Positions 1 through 10,776 of a DNA stretch of 64,000 bases are shown here, in pieces. A program made the translations under genes and the position numbers. Each line of letters starts with the position of its first letter. The stretch's first letter is position 1. The notes below the pieces were generated by a model. That model was not told the DNA's origin. It made no database searches and saw only the letters and a list, made by a program, of their open reading frames with translations. The stretch comes from Sporothrix humicola (Eukaryota; Ascomycota; Sordariomycetes; Ophiostomatales; Ophiostomataceae): contig WNYE01000008.1 in NCBI GenBank assembly GCA_021396245.1, forward strand, positions 542,899-606,898. The letters are read 5' to 3'.

Positions 1-2671
1 CAATGTCCGAGTCGAGCACGGTGAACTCAATGTAGCCTCCTGGCTTGAGAACGCGGTAGCACTCGCGCAGGCAAGTCTCCCACTCATCTTCGCCGTTCTC
101 GCCGACAAACTTGAGGATTGAGTACAGCTCGGACGCGCGGACCAGGTCGAACTGGTTGTCGTCAAACGGCAGCTTGGTCAGCTTCTCGACGGCGACCTGG
201 CGGTGGTTGGAAGGACCGCGTATGTTGGCGTTGGACAGCTGGCGGATGGCCTTGGTGGTGACGCTGTACACCTTGGTGTTGGGGTACTGGAGAGCCACGT
301 GCCAGGCCCAGTCGCAGGTTGCCTGACCGCCCAGATCCAGGATGCGGGCACGGTCGCGGCACACGCCGTTGGGACCGGGTGCCATGCGGCTGACGCGGGC
401 AAGACGCTTGTGGACGGGTGCCAAGATGAGGCGGCCACCGTTGAGGAGCTTGTTGGCAGCCACGTGCCAGGTAGTAAGAGCCATCTGGCTCAGAGCGTCA
501 GACTCCTTGTCGGCGCGGATCTTCTCCGGGTCGTCCATAAGGTTGTCGTCGCCGCGGACAACGTTGGCACTCATGCGCTTCTTGGCCGACTGCGGGAGCA
601 CCGTCAGCTGGTACTTGCCGAGAAGCTGGTTGCGGTGGGCCTCGCGAAGGAGAGAGCGCTGGGCCTGGAGGGCCTCGAAGCGGGGGAGGCGGTTGATGAA
701 CATGTCGGTAAAGCTGGACCGGACCATGCAGGCGGTGAAAGCACGATAGTAGGCGGATTCCTGGTGGACCATGGCCGAGGGAAGTGTGCGAGGAGTGCGC
801 GGCATGGCAGGAGACTTGACGGCCTCAGAAAAGCGGACGGTCTTCTTGCGCGTGACGGCAGTGCTCACGACGGCCTTGAGATCCTCATCCTTGGGCGGGA
901 CCTCGGGAGCCTCCTCCTCTGCTGCCGGAGACGGAGCCTCCTCGACATTCTCAGTCAGATCGGCAATGCCGTTGAGGTATGCACGCTGTGCCACGAGCCA
1001 CATCTCGGTGCGGTCCAGGTGGCCCATGGCAATCTGCTGCATCTGCTGGGCGTCAATGGCAAGGTAGTCGTTGACAATCTCGGTGGCGATCACCTCCTCC
1101 TCGACGGGAGAGCTGACCACAGCCTGCTCAACTGGCTGCTCGATGGACTCGACGGCGGTCTCGGACTGGGCAACAGGAGCCTGTTCAGGCATGACCAGCT
1201 GGGCAGTGAGGGGGGTCTTCTGGACACGGAAAGCCGTAACCGGATCCTCCGACTCGACGATGGGCGCCTCAATGAACTGCTCAACGGGCGAGCTAGCAGA
1301 CTCGGCGCCAGGCATGTGCAGGGGCCGCTCCTTGTTGTTGTTGCGGGGAACGGGAGGGGCAGAGGCATCAGACCACGGAAGTCTGTAGAACTGCTCAGCA
1401 ATTCCAGACGTCGGTGGCGGAGCCGTGTCAATGGGTGTCGGCATGTGCCATGTGTTGCGGGTTCTGGGCGAAAGGCCCGAGAAGAAACCACCAGGCGATG
1501 GGATCTCGAGGCGGGTCAGGCCAGCAAGCGAGCGCTGCTGGACGGGCGAGAAGGGAACGGTGTGACGGGCGAGGCCAGAGGTGATGAGATTCAGGATGGG
1601 CTGCGAGCGGTTCTCAGACATCTCTTCGACGGGCTGCTCCTCCTCGGTGGGGATCTCAAGGACGCGCTCAGGCTCCAGGCTCATGTCAGCGACAGAGCCG
1701 GCATCCGAGCGAGCCAGAGACTGCAGAGTAGCAAGAGCACCGGGCTGCAGTTGCACGCCAGCCCAGCCGCCATTGTTGGAGTCGTCGTTGTCAGCAGCAC
1801 CAATGATGGGCGTTGGCGGCGCCGACATCTGGGCAGACATCTGGGACATCTGCTCGGAAGTCAGACTGCCGTCCAGAGAAGGCGGTGCCGAGACTGTGGG
1901 GACATCAAAAGCGTGGTGCTTCTGCATGAGAGACATGATGGCGGGCGACATGGGGATCTGAGCTGATGGCGTGGGGGCCATGGGTGACGTGCAGAGCTTC
2001 GGGTCGGGGTCGGCAAGAGAGATGGACGGCCGCGTCGGGATCTTGAGCTGGGGCAGTGCCTTGCGAGACTCCTCGGAACTGCTGCTGAGGCGAGACATGG
2101 CAGACGAAGTGCGGCGAGAAGCGCTGCTGTAGCGGCCGATACCCGAGGCGCGAAGTCTGCGCTTGCGGGCGGTCGAGTCGTCGTCGGAGGCGTTGTAAAT
2201 GTCGTCGAACTCGGTCATATCCGTGGACACGCTGCCGTTGTGGTGCCATGGGCTGGAAGACGAGTTGCTGTCAGGCGACGACTCGTTGTCAATGTCGATA
2301 TCAACAACGTGCTCGCTGGCTGCGGAAGAAGGTGACGACGGCAGAATGGGAGCGGACAAAAAGTGAAAGCCACGGGGCGTGGGGAAGTGGTCGCTCATCG
2401 GCGAGAGCCACATCTCAACCTTCTGTTCCCGCTCCTCGTTGTTGTTGCGCATCCGGTCCTCGCGCAGGCGCTCTTCGTGGAGCCGTTGCTGGTGGTGCTG
2501 GTAAAGCTGCTGCTGCTGGATCTTGAGCGGGATCGAAGCCTTTGTGCGGTTGACGGGCGAGGCATCGCTGAAGTCGGCCTCCTCCATTATCGTATTAAGG
2601 TAGCGGTACTCGCCCCTCCGATCCTGCGAAGGGTTCAGAGCACCGCTTTGTGTGAGTGTGAAACCGGACAT
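1..2671 (-). CDS. Class I SAM-dependent methyltransferase, 3'-truncated by window edge
   Basis: An uninterrupted reading frame runs from the ATG at 2671 to the left edge, giving 890 visible residues with no intron. The first ~600 residues are low complexity (Gln/His run near residue 50, many Ser/Pro stretches) and look disordered. The C-terminal part is a class I methyltransferase fold: motif I appears as ILDLGGQATCDW near residue 779, an acidic FDLVRASELYS segment follows, and RVLKPGGYIEF lies just before the edge, so the last strands are missing. This pattern fits the Methyltransf_11/25 type seen in many fungal proteins of unknown substrate; motif I is DLGGQ rather than the usual GxGxG. The leader upstream is CT-rich on the sense strand. 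The fold is clear; substrate and biological role are not known to me. Confidence 0.85.
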   Translation of the reverse strand, partial: MSGFTLTQSGALNPSQDRRGEYRYLNTIMEEADFSDASPVNRTKASIPLKIQQQQLYQHHQQRLHEERLREDRMRNNNEEREQKVEMWLSPMSDHFPTPRGFHFLSAPILPSSPSSAASEHVVDIDIDNESSPDSNSSSSPWHHNGSVSTDMTEFDDIYNASDDDSTARKRRLRASGIGRYSSASRRTSSAMSRLSSSSEESRKALPQLKIPTRPSISLADPDPKLCTSPMAPTPSAQIPMSPAIMSLMQKHHAFDVPTVSAPPSLDGSLTSEQMSQMSAQMSAPPTPIIGAADNDDSNNGGWAGVQLQPGALATLQSLARSDAGSVADMSLEPERVLEIPTEEEQPVEEMSENRSQPILNLITSGLARHTVPFSPVQQRSLAGLTRLEIPSPGGFFSGLSPRTRNTWHMPTPIDTAPPPTSGIAEQFYRLPWSDASAPPVPRNNNKERPLHMPGAESASSPVEQFIEAPIVESEDPVTAFRVQKTPLTAQLVMPEQAPVAQSETAVESIEQPVEQAVVSSPVEEEVIATEIVNDYLAIDAQQMQQIAMGHLDRTEMWLVAQRAYLNGIADLTENVEEAPSPAAEEEAPEVPPKDEDLKAVVSTAVTRKKTVRFSEAVKSPAMPRTPRTLPSAMVHQESAYYRAFTACMVRSSFTDMFINRLPRFEALQAQRSLLREAHRNQLLGKYQLTVLPQSAKKRMSANVVRGDDNLMDDPEKIRADKESDALSQMALTTWHVAANKLLNGGRLILAPVHKRLARVSRMAPGPNGVCRDRARILDLGGQATCDWAWHVALQYPNTKVYSVTTKAIRQLSNANIRGPSNHRQVAVEKLTKLPFDDNQFDLVRASELYSILKFVGENGEDEWETCLRECYRVLKPGGYIEFTVLDSDI

Positions 2672-5446
2672 GTTGAACTGACAAAAGGAAGACGGAAAAG
2701 AGGATATAAAAATGAAAAATTCAGGAAAAACAATAAAAAAGAGTCACAAAGTAGTCAGTAAACAAGAGACGTCCGGCGTCGAGTGCGTGATTGTCGAGTC
2801 CAGCGACGAGTGTAAAGGAGCGTCAAACGATAGGATGGTCTCGATCAACGAGACCGAAAAAATCTAAACGGACAAAATAGCACGCGCACACAAGGAGCGG
2901 TAAGAAAGGATGAAGAGAAAGGATCGGAAGGGAAGAGAAAGGAAGGAAAGGAAAAGGAAAAGAAAAAAAGAAGAAAAAAATCCAGACGAAGGAAGAGAAG
3001 GCTGAAGGGCGGCCAAGGGGGTGGTTATAGGATTTGGACGGGCAACGAGAACGGGATGCAAGAGACGAAGGGCCAGGCCACATAGGCAGCCCGAGACAAA
3101 AATAGCTACGGCATTCGACCCGAAGCCGGGGAAGGAAAAGCGTGAAGGAAGAGAAGACGAGGGGAGGGGGCGATGGGGGCCAAAGATGACAATGACGGAC
3201 GAGCCTGCATGGCATGGCATGGGACGGTACGGAAAATGCAGTATGGCTGCACATATTGCATGGCAAGTGGGCAAACACACAGCATCCAGAGCCAGCGGCT
3301 AGCACGCGCGGAGCAGCAACTTTGCTACGACGTTCCTCTCCACACGCTTGTGACGGTAGCGTGTGACTGCATGGCAACTCGACATCTGCCTCCCTCTCCT
3401 GCCTCTGCCTCTTCACGGATTTCTCATCTCATCCTGCTTGCTTGTTTCCCAATGTGGGAAGTGTGGTCCCTTGCTTGAGAGGGCGATGGGCTGTTTGTTT
3501 CCTCAATGGCAATCTGGAGGGTGGCCAAGATCGTCGATTCGTTGGATTAGGTTGCGTTGGCCCCCATCAGGCTCCCAAAAGGGCCATGAAGGCCGCCATC
3601 TGCTTCAAGGCTTTGGCTTGACTGGATGGCGATGCCCAATCAGCTCGCAAAAGTGCGGGTGTTCATTTTAACCCATTGTTGAAAAATCAGAGGAAAAAAA
3701 TCGGCAAGTTGGACTTTGTCTACATGGCGGGATGGCGCGCGCCAACCAGGAAACACAAAAGGCAGCGCACAAGTGAGACGGGCCGGGATGTTTGGATGTT
3801 TCTTGGTGACAGTGGGAAGCAGACGACACCCTTGTTGCAGATCAACGGGCCAATAGCAGCGCGCATGCGAACGTAGGGCGCTTAAATGTCGACCAGCGAG
3901 CCGCCGAGATGCTCTCTTGGTGTGTAGTGGGGGCTGTTGGCTGTTGCACGACCGGCCAATTACGCGCGGGCTGTGGATGCGGATGACTGGAACGATGTTT
4001 AAAGATGTTTCTCTGTTGAAGATGGTTTGTCAGTAAATGAAACTCGGAGCATTGATTTTGGCCCGGAGAATTGGCCAGTATCGCGAGTTAATAAAACACT
4101 GATAAGAAACGCATAAGAGAAGGCCGTAGGGCATAAAGAAAATGATGGCGAAGCAGGCCATGATAATGCAAAAGAATGTCTCGGCACTCATTCGATGCTG
4201 TGTGGCTTCAGACTGTGGAAACTTGTGTGGCTGTTTGAAGTAGTCAGCCGCCGGCCCTGAGTCTCGATGGCGCGACACTCGGACGCATCGTCATCTCGAT
4301 GCGCCGATAGTTTAGGTGTAAGAGTGATGATAATCACCCAGCGGAGCTTGGCGGTGGGGAGGCTGAGAGGCCATTGTTCGAATTGCTTCTTTTGATTTCC
4401 GACGTGAACAAGATCAGGGGAAATGAAACCCATTGACGAGGCACATCCCAAGAGCCGACTATTGCCAATATCACGCCGATCAAAACCATAGAAATGGCCG
4501 GTTGAAGACCATAGCGATCGGACAATAAAAAGGGGCGAACCGCCGTCCAGGGTTGCCATTCAAGGTGGGCGGTAGTTGGGTCGTGTTAGGTGTGATTGTT
4601 GGGGAGAAGCAATTTGGCAATGTCGTGATCTTGGGACAGGGGGGAAACAAGCAAAGAAGGCAAGATCGTGTAAGCGCTGGGGAAGGTGTTGATAGTGCAT
4701 CGTCGCTTCCGTTTTAGGCAATAGTTCCAGTGCTCTGGATTAGCAGATTTGCTAAGGTAGAGGCGATACTTTGTTTTGCTGCAAATTATTAAGAATCTGC
4801 AAGTACTTGTAACTGCCAGGTTTGGCTCTGGGTTCCTCCATCGCCCTTGCACCTTCCCGCGAATCGCTCGCGGCTTTTGGTGCTGTTTTGCGCGCCCACA
4901 GATGGGCTGAGCTCCAAATTGGCCTGTTTGTCTGGTTTGTCTCCAGCGCGCAGACACCCTATTTACCCCGCCAGGCGGGAGCTTTGTTTTGCGGGCGAAA
5001 AGCAAAAGGAGGGGCAAAAAGCAAGCCTTTTGTTAGGTCTTTTGGCCTTGTGCTAGGGAAAAGCCTTGTATCACGCGCCGAATAGTAGCAACTGAGAGCT
5101 CTTTTGTTAATCCGGTGAAAACGGAAACGGAAACGCATCTTCAAAACCTTGAACTTTGAAGATCAGACGATAGTGACGGCCGGACGACACCCACACGACC
5201 AAAGAAAGCGCCCACCACACACGCTCCTCCCCTACGACTGTTGAAGCTTGTCTCTTCGACTGAGAACGCTTCCATCAAACGACCTACTGCGATATTGACG
5301 ATTGCCGTTTTCGGCGCATTAAGTCTTTTGCTTACCAAACGACATATCGTGTCGTACCTCTCCGAATTGACGCGTGCTATTCCTGACAACTCGGTCACTT
5401 TACCTCATCTCCACACCCCCATCACACCCATCCGACCTTATACGAC
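2672..5446. other. Gene-free divergent promoter interval (methyltransferase / TMA22)
   Basis: These 2.8 kb separate two divergently transcribed genes. The part next to the methyltransferase (about 2680-3010) is strongly purine-rich on the plus strand, i.e. CT-rich in the sense direction, as is common in leaders and core promoters of filamentous fungi. I found no convincing exon. A weak transporter-like peptide at 4.03-4.57 kb is listed under findings. No tRNA or repeat was recognised. Confidence 0.6.
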
Positions 5447-6331
5447 ATGGCAGATACAGAGACAGTCGAGGTCCTTGAGCCCCAGGGCCGCCATGTCCCC
5501 TACTGCGGAGGTATGCATACTCCCGAGCTGTAGCTTTGCAGCCTCCTCTTCTATTCTCTTTATACCTGACATACTGACATTTGTTCAACTGTAGTGTGCA
5601 CATTGCCGCCCGAGGTACGCTCCATACCAGCACAGCCGTGTCCCGACTGGGGTATACAAACGAGAAGATGCAACCGAAGCGGGACGATACTGACAACAGT
5701 TTGAATAGTACTGCGAGTACGGCGGTACCGTCAGAAAGTGCCAGGAGTGGCTAGAGAAGAACAACCCAGAGCTCTACCAGAAGGTCTGGTCACAAGGTAT
5801 GTCGATTCCCAAGTGCTGGTGGACCGGGCTTGGAGAGGAGAGATGGCCTTTCTAACCTTTTTATTTCCCCTCCCAATAGAAGCCCTCGAGGCTGCAACGG
5901 CCGCACTCTCGGTCGATGCGCAGAAGCGTGCCGCCAAGGACGCACAGAAGAAGACGGCCAAGGCCGAGGCCGCCGACAAGAAGCAGGCGAATCTGCTGGC
6001 CAAGAGCGTGGTCACGATCAAGCGGATCGAGCGCAACAAGCGCAAGCACATTACGTCGGTGTCCGGCCTGGAGGCTTTTGGACTGGACCTGAAGAAGGTG
6101 GCTAAGGAGTTTGGCAAGAAGTTTGCTACCGGCTCGTCAGTGACAAAGGTTGCAAGCGGCGGCGAGGAGATTGTGGTGCAGGGCGATGTGAGCCCCGAGA
6201 TTGAGGAGTACTTGCTCGAAAAGTACAAGGAGATTCCCGAGGACAACATCGAGTTGATCGACGAGAAGGCAAAGAAGAAGGCCGCGGCGGCAGCGGCAGC
6301 AGCAGCAGCCAACGCAGTACCACCACAGTAG
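5447..6331 (+). CDS. TMA22: Density-regulated protein DRP1/Tma22, SUI1 domain
   Basis: Four exons, 5447-5510, 5595-5614, 5709-5796 and 5880-6331, give a 207-residue protein. Exon 2 has only 20 bases, but splicing it in restores the family N-terminal signature YCGVCTLPPEYCEYGG, with Cys20, Cys23, Cys30 and Cys39 as a putative metal-binding set. The C-terminal part (about 105-180) is a SUI1/eIF1-like domain (VVTIKRIERNKRKHIT, then GLDLKKVAKEFGKKFATG). Tma22 pairs with Tma20 (DENR with MCT-1) and in other eukaryotes acts in recycling of 40S subunits and re-initiation. An Ala run plus basic segment closes the protein, a normal family variation. All donors are GTATG or GTACG and acceptors are TAG. 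Identity is secure; the exact boundary of the micro-exon follows from frame and conservation. Confidence 0.95.
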
Positions 6332-6426
6332 CGTGTGACAAGAATGCCGTTGAGCTCTGCAAGCGAAAACACTCGCAAGTTTTGCTAAGATCACTTTACA
6401 TATATATTTTGTTGGGCCAGAATTTG

Positions 6427-6432
6427 AATAAA
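6427..6432 (+). terminator. Likely polyadenylation signal of TMA22
   Basis: A canonical AATAAA lies about 95 bases after the TMA22 stop and is preceded by a TA-rich tract (around 6397-6410), the usual fungal arrangement of efficiency and positioning elements. The remaining bases up to 6698 are the shared 3' region with the convergent borealin gene; nothing else is seen there. Confidence 0.5.
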
Positions 6433-6698
6433 AAGGGAAGCGTTTGAATGTTGATGGATAGGAAGAGAGGAAGAAAAGCGAGTGAAACACAGGACGCAAA
6501 GTGTATTGGCTCATATGATAGTGAACAAGCAACCCTAGAAACAACCTTGATGTGAACAGAAAACGCCCTATAAAAAAAGCAAGCAAAACAGACCCAAAAC
6601 AAATGCAAATGCAATCCGTACCCAACGACCAGACAAATATTCATAGCCCCTTATCCTGTCACCTTTGGGGCGACTTCATACCACTTCATGCCCAATGA

Positions 6699-8078
6699 TT
6701 AATCTCTTTTTCGCAGGACTCTACCCGAGCGAGTTGTCGCTGAGGCTGTTGTGGTAGTGGCGGCAGCAGCCTTGGCGGCAGCGGCTCTCTTGGCCGTGGC
6801 ACTTGTCACGCCCTTCTTGATCGAGCTCATGACCGTCGTCTTCTTTGCCGCTGCCGAAGCTGTCGTGCCCGTCACCTTCCGAGCCGTAGACGCCGTTGTC
6901 CCTGCAGCAGGCCGGCCGACCTTGCGCACAACAGTCGACGTGCTCGCATCGCTGGACTCGCTGATACCACTAACTCTGCGGGCATTCCGTGCGGCGGCTG
7001 CGGCGGCCGATCTCGAGGCAGGGGCTGCGCCCGTGCCTGATGCAGCACCACGGCCACGTGTGCGGGCAGCCGTTGCTGTGGCACCACCTGCAGCAGAGCT
7101 GGCTGTGGAGGATGTCGTCGGCTTCCGTGTGGTGGCGGCACGTGTGGCGCGGGCCTTTTCGACCATGGAACTGATGAGATTCGAGGCGGAGGCCTGCTTC
7201 GTGGGCGACATGGGGCGGGCAATAAAGGACTTGGCGGGTGATGAAGGAGGAGCGGCTGCTGAGGCGGGAGCGGCGCCACGTTCGCGGTCGCGTGGGTTCA
7301 TGCGGGAGTTGGATGAGGCCGGTGACAGGACCTGTCCAGGCTGTGTGCCGTGGGACGTGCCGGGCGCGCCCCGCTGGCGTTTCTTCGGGTTATCGAGGTG
7401 TGCATTTTGGTTCTCCTTGTCGCCGCTGGCCAATTGGTCACTGGGGAGATGGTTAGCATCCAAGATATAAATAATAGAAGGAAGGGTGGATATGGACATA
7501 CCTTAGTCGCTTGAGCGGCTTCTTGACGGCCGTCCGGGTGGCACTGGGAGACTCTGCACGCGAGACAACAGAACGGGCAGGGTTGAAGTCCTTTTCGGGA
7601 ACTGGCGGTGCCCGGCTTGAAGCGGCAGTTTGTTTGCTTGCAACGGGCTTCTGCTGCTCAGAGTGCTTGAGGAGGAGGTCGGCCATCTTGAGCTTCCGCA
7701 GAGCCATCGGGATGCGGTTGACGCGAATCTCAATACGTGTGCGCAGGCCCTGTGCCTGGAGGTTGTACTGAGCACGAAGTTTCCGTGCACGTTCGGTCAC
7801 TGTGATTGTCAGTCATCGCCGTCCATCGCCTTCGTGTTTATTGCGATCCGAGCTCATATTGACGTGTTTCGGAATGGAAGCTCACCTTCAAGTTGGAGAT
7901 TGTCAATGAGAGCCTGCTTCTGGGCGATTGTGATGCCAGTCTTTTGCCGTTTTCTGGGACTCTCTTCCGTCTTTGTGGCCATTGTCGTCGTTGTCGTCGT
8001 CGCGGTCATGTTCGGCGCGTCGGCGGCTTCGGACGCGACGGACTGGTCCGACTTTCTCTTTCTTCCTCTGGGCGGCAT
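6699..8078 (-). CDS. Borealin/Nbl1-like chromosomal passenger complex subunit
   Basis: Three exons on the minus strand, 8078-7886, 7799-7502 and 7440-6699, encode 410 residues. The borealin N-terminal helix region is plain: QKQALIDNLQLE runs across the first intron into VTERARKLRAQYNLQAQGL and RIEIRVNRIP (about 50-110). This helix bundles with survivin and INCENP to target Aurora B to centromeres and the spindle midzone. The rest is Ala/Thr/Ser-rich with basic patches and ends in GRVLRKRD; this tail is far longer than the ~73-residue yeast Nbl1 and is presumably disordered. Intron 2 has a textbook TGCTAAC branch site and CCCCAG acceptor. Divergent from RPN10, convergent with TMA22. Family assignment rests on the N-terminal domain. 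Confidence 0.9.
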
Positions 8079-8686
8079 GGTGAAGATATTTGTGTTGTGA
8101 GTGAGGGAAAAATTGTGAGACAGGTAAATTGTCGTGAAAATTTGTGAGTTATCGAGACGTGTCGTGGTTGTTTGTCAAAGTTGGAAAGCGCGTTGGAGAT
8201 GGATGCTGTAATGTTGGAAGCTGCGGTTCCAGGTCGAGGCCCCGTATTACAGGGCAAAGCAAAGTAAACAAACACTAGACCAACTTGGCGGGCGCTGCAA
8301 AACATGGCCGCTTGGCCCGTGCACGAGAGCACACCTCACCGCTTTCCATAAATGGATTAGTGCCAATTCTGCCACTCTTGCTCCCTCACAGTGCCTGGGA
8401 GTGGTCTTGCTGTGCTAGGCTGACCTTGCCTGACGACAGCTCTGGCGGGCGTTGCTGGCCCTCGACCTTCTACTGCATTCGGCGCCTCTTTCTCAGCAAG
8501 CACTCGTCTGCCTTTCAGCATCCACATCCACATCCACAACCAAGCATCACCACACCCGATACAACCCCGAAACCGACGATACGAGACTCAATTCGAGACC
8601 GACGAATAAAATACAACTCAAATTCCTTCCTTTATCAACAACACCTAGCTAAAGGGCCGACCAGCCCCCCCAACTACCCGCCCAAG
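8079..8686. promoter_or_regulatory. Shared divergent promoter, borealin / RPN10
   Basis: A 608-bp interval between two divergent start codons. It must hold both promoters and leaders. The 150 bases before RPN10 are C/A-rich (CCACATCCACA-type repeats), typical of a fungal leader. I see no convincing TATA box and no known proteasome element. Confidence 0.6.
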
Positions 8687-9719
8687 ATGCCGATGGAAGC
8701 GGTGATGATCCTGGTGGACAACAGCGAGAGCAGTCGGAACGGCGACTACCACCCGACGCGGTTCGAGGCGCAGTCGGATGCTGTGAGCGTTGTGTTCCGG
8801 CACATTACAAACGGCAACCCCGAGTCGGAGGTGGGCCTGATGAGCATGGCCGGCAAGGGCCCCGAGGTGCTCGTGACGATGACGACCGAGCAGGGCAAGA
8901 TCCTCGAGGGCCTGCACCGGACGAAGAAGAAGATCCAGGGCGACGCACATCTCATGACCGCCCTGCAGGTTGCGTTGGTAAGCACGCCGAAGCCTACTCG
9001 GTTCTGATTAACCCCCACTAACAGTTTAGCTCGCCCTTCGCCATCGCAAGAACAAGACGCAGCGCACGCGCATTGTGGCGTTTGTGTGCTCGTCGGTGCC
9101 CGAGGACGAAAAGTCGCTGCTGACGCTGGCCGGCAAGCTCAAGAAGAACAACGTGTCGGTGGACTTTGTCGTGTTTGGCGACCTCGACGACGAGACGCAG
9201 CACAAGCTCACCAAATTCAACGAGAAGGTCAAGGGCAGCGAGGGCAGCCACATGGTCGTGATCCCGCCCAGCGGCAGTCTGCTGAGTGATCAGCTCAAGC
9301 AGACGGCGCTGCTGGCGCGCGAGGGCGGCAGCGGCGGCGGCGGCGACGGCGGTGCAGGCGGATTCGGTGGTGATGTGGGCGGCGGTTCTGGCGGCGGCGG
9401 CGGCGGCGAGTTTGACGAGTTCGGCTTTGACCCGTCGACGGACCCCGAGCTGGCGCTGGCGCTGCGCATGAGTATGGAGGAGGAGAACGCGCGGCAACAG
9501 AAGCGGCAGCGCGAGGAGGCCGAGGCGGCGGCCAAGACGGCGTCGCTGGAGTCGGTCAAGGAGGAGGACGAGTCGGCAGAGCCGCTGCTGAACAAGGCGG
9601 GCGAGCCGAGCAAGAAGGGTGGCAAGGACGAAGAAGAGGACGACGATGACGATGACGACGACACGGAGGACGACGAGCCCAAGAAGGAAAACAAAGACGA
9701 CAAGATGGACACGTCATAG
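8687..9719 (+). CDS. RPN10: 26S proteasome regulatory subunit Rpn10 (VWA + UIM)
   Basis: Two exons, 8687-8977 and 9030-9719, give 326 residues. The N-terminal VWA domain (1-190) begins MPMEAVMILVDNSESSRNGDY, nearly invariant in Rpn10 and the reason for choosing this ATG. After a glycine-rich linker (196-223) comes a ubiquitin-interacting motif, DPELALALRMSMEEE (236-250). A charged tail with a long Asp/Glu run closes the protein. Rpn10 sits at the base-lid junction of the 19S particle and captures polyubiquitin. The 52-base intron has CTAACAG just upstream of the true TTTAG acceptor; using CTAACAG itself would break the frame of the conserved LALRHRKNK strand. The Gly-rich linker and acidic tail vary within the family. 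Confidence 0.97.
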
Positions 9720-10042
9720 TGAGGTGTGGCATATGTACCGTTGCAACAGACGGAGATGGCGGCTATCATACTTTTTGACATGTTTCATAGAGCTGCTTCG
9801 CTATCATCCTTTAGTTGATTTCTTCATCGTTTCTTCTCGCGACCAAAAAGGCGCTCGGGAGATAGTCTAGCCCGTGCGAGACTCCATTGTATGATTAATA
9901 GACACATAAACATGGATTGCATGTGCGGATCATTGGACGTGAACGATGTAAAGTGATTCTATTCGTTGCTAAACGTGATACGTGATACGTGGTATATCCC
10001 CTTTTGCTTCCAACACCCTCGTCGGCCTCAACGATCCTCTTC
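9720..10042. other. Convergent 3' interval RPN10 / TRS23
   Basis: 323 bases between two stop codons, AT-richer than the flanking genes, presumably the two 3' UTRs with poly(A) sites. No gene or structured element seen. Confidence 0.6.
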
Positions 10043-10776
10043 CTACCGAGTGTTAATCTCGCGGATGTACGAGTTGAGTTTCCGGTCAAACATTTCGCAG
10101 CGGATGGGCATCTCCAGCTGGTAAAACGGGTTCTTCATGACGTAGTCCGAGTACAGGTCGTAGACGCGGCGCATAGTCGTGTCAACGTTCGCCTGTGCCG
10201 TGTCGGTAAAGAGCAGGAACTTGGTGCCCGTCAACGTGTTGAAGCACTGCATGCGGAAGTTCTCCGTCTCGAGCACCTCGAGGCCCGACGGCGGATCGGG
10301 TCGGCTGGGCGCCAGACCGGCCGGTGTCATGACCGTTCCTGGCGGTAGTCTGCCGTTGGCACCTGCACCGGCCCCAGCCCCGCTGATGGGCGTACCTGTT
10401 GACCCTCTGTTGCTGCCCGTTTCAGAGCCGGCAGTACCGGCGGCCCCAGTGCCCTTCAGGTGCTTCAGCGGGTTCAAGCGGGTTGTGATGGCGTGGACGC
10501 TGATATGTGAGCGGGGGTTCCCTGAAAGAGATACATCGTCTCGGTCGGTAACACCTCGAAAAATCTAGACTCACCCATGAAATGTACCTGCTATTATCAG
10601 GTAGTCGTTTGTGCTCAGCTGGTTCAGGCCACCTTCTGTGAAAGACCGGTTGTAGACCAGACCGCCGGCCTTGTTGATGACGATGAGCGCGAAGACCGTC
10701 CTAGCTTGTTAGCATGGATCAACGGTGTGTAGAAGCTGGGTGCAATGAGTTCTGAAGGGAGACCATCCACTCACAT
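10043..10776 (-). CDS. TRS23: TRAPP complex subunit Trs23/TRAPPC4; start codon split by intron
   Basis: Minus-strand exons are 10776-10775 (only the bases AT of the start codon), 10700-10575 and 10499-10043, giving 194 residues. The spliced N-terminus MTVFALIVINKAGGLVYNR and the later GTFHGVHAITTRLNP, GLEVLETENFRMQCFNTLTG and NPFYQLEMPIRCEMFD blocks identify Trs23, a longin-like core subunit of TRAPP, the Rab1/Ypt1 exchange factor in ER-Golgi and intra-Golgi transport. A Gly/Ala/Pro-rich insert of about 50 residues sits between the longin halves. The first intron (10774-10701) has GTGAGT, TGCTAAC and CTAG signals. The upstream frame contains a TGA with no ATG between it and the splice site, so the split ATG is the only start giving the full domain. 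Confidence 0.93.

Noticed and set aside
203..1966. 587-residue plus-strand open frame
   Set aside because: Antisense shadow of the methyltransferase gene; Leu/Gly/Arg/Val-rich with no family motif. The minus frame is open throughout and has clear methyltransferase motifs.
9018..9030. CTAACAG as the RPN10 acceptor
   Set aside because: Gives the wrong frame; the next AG (TTTAG, exon from 9030) restores the conserved LALRHRKNK.
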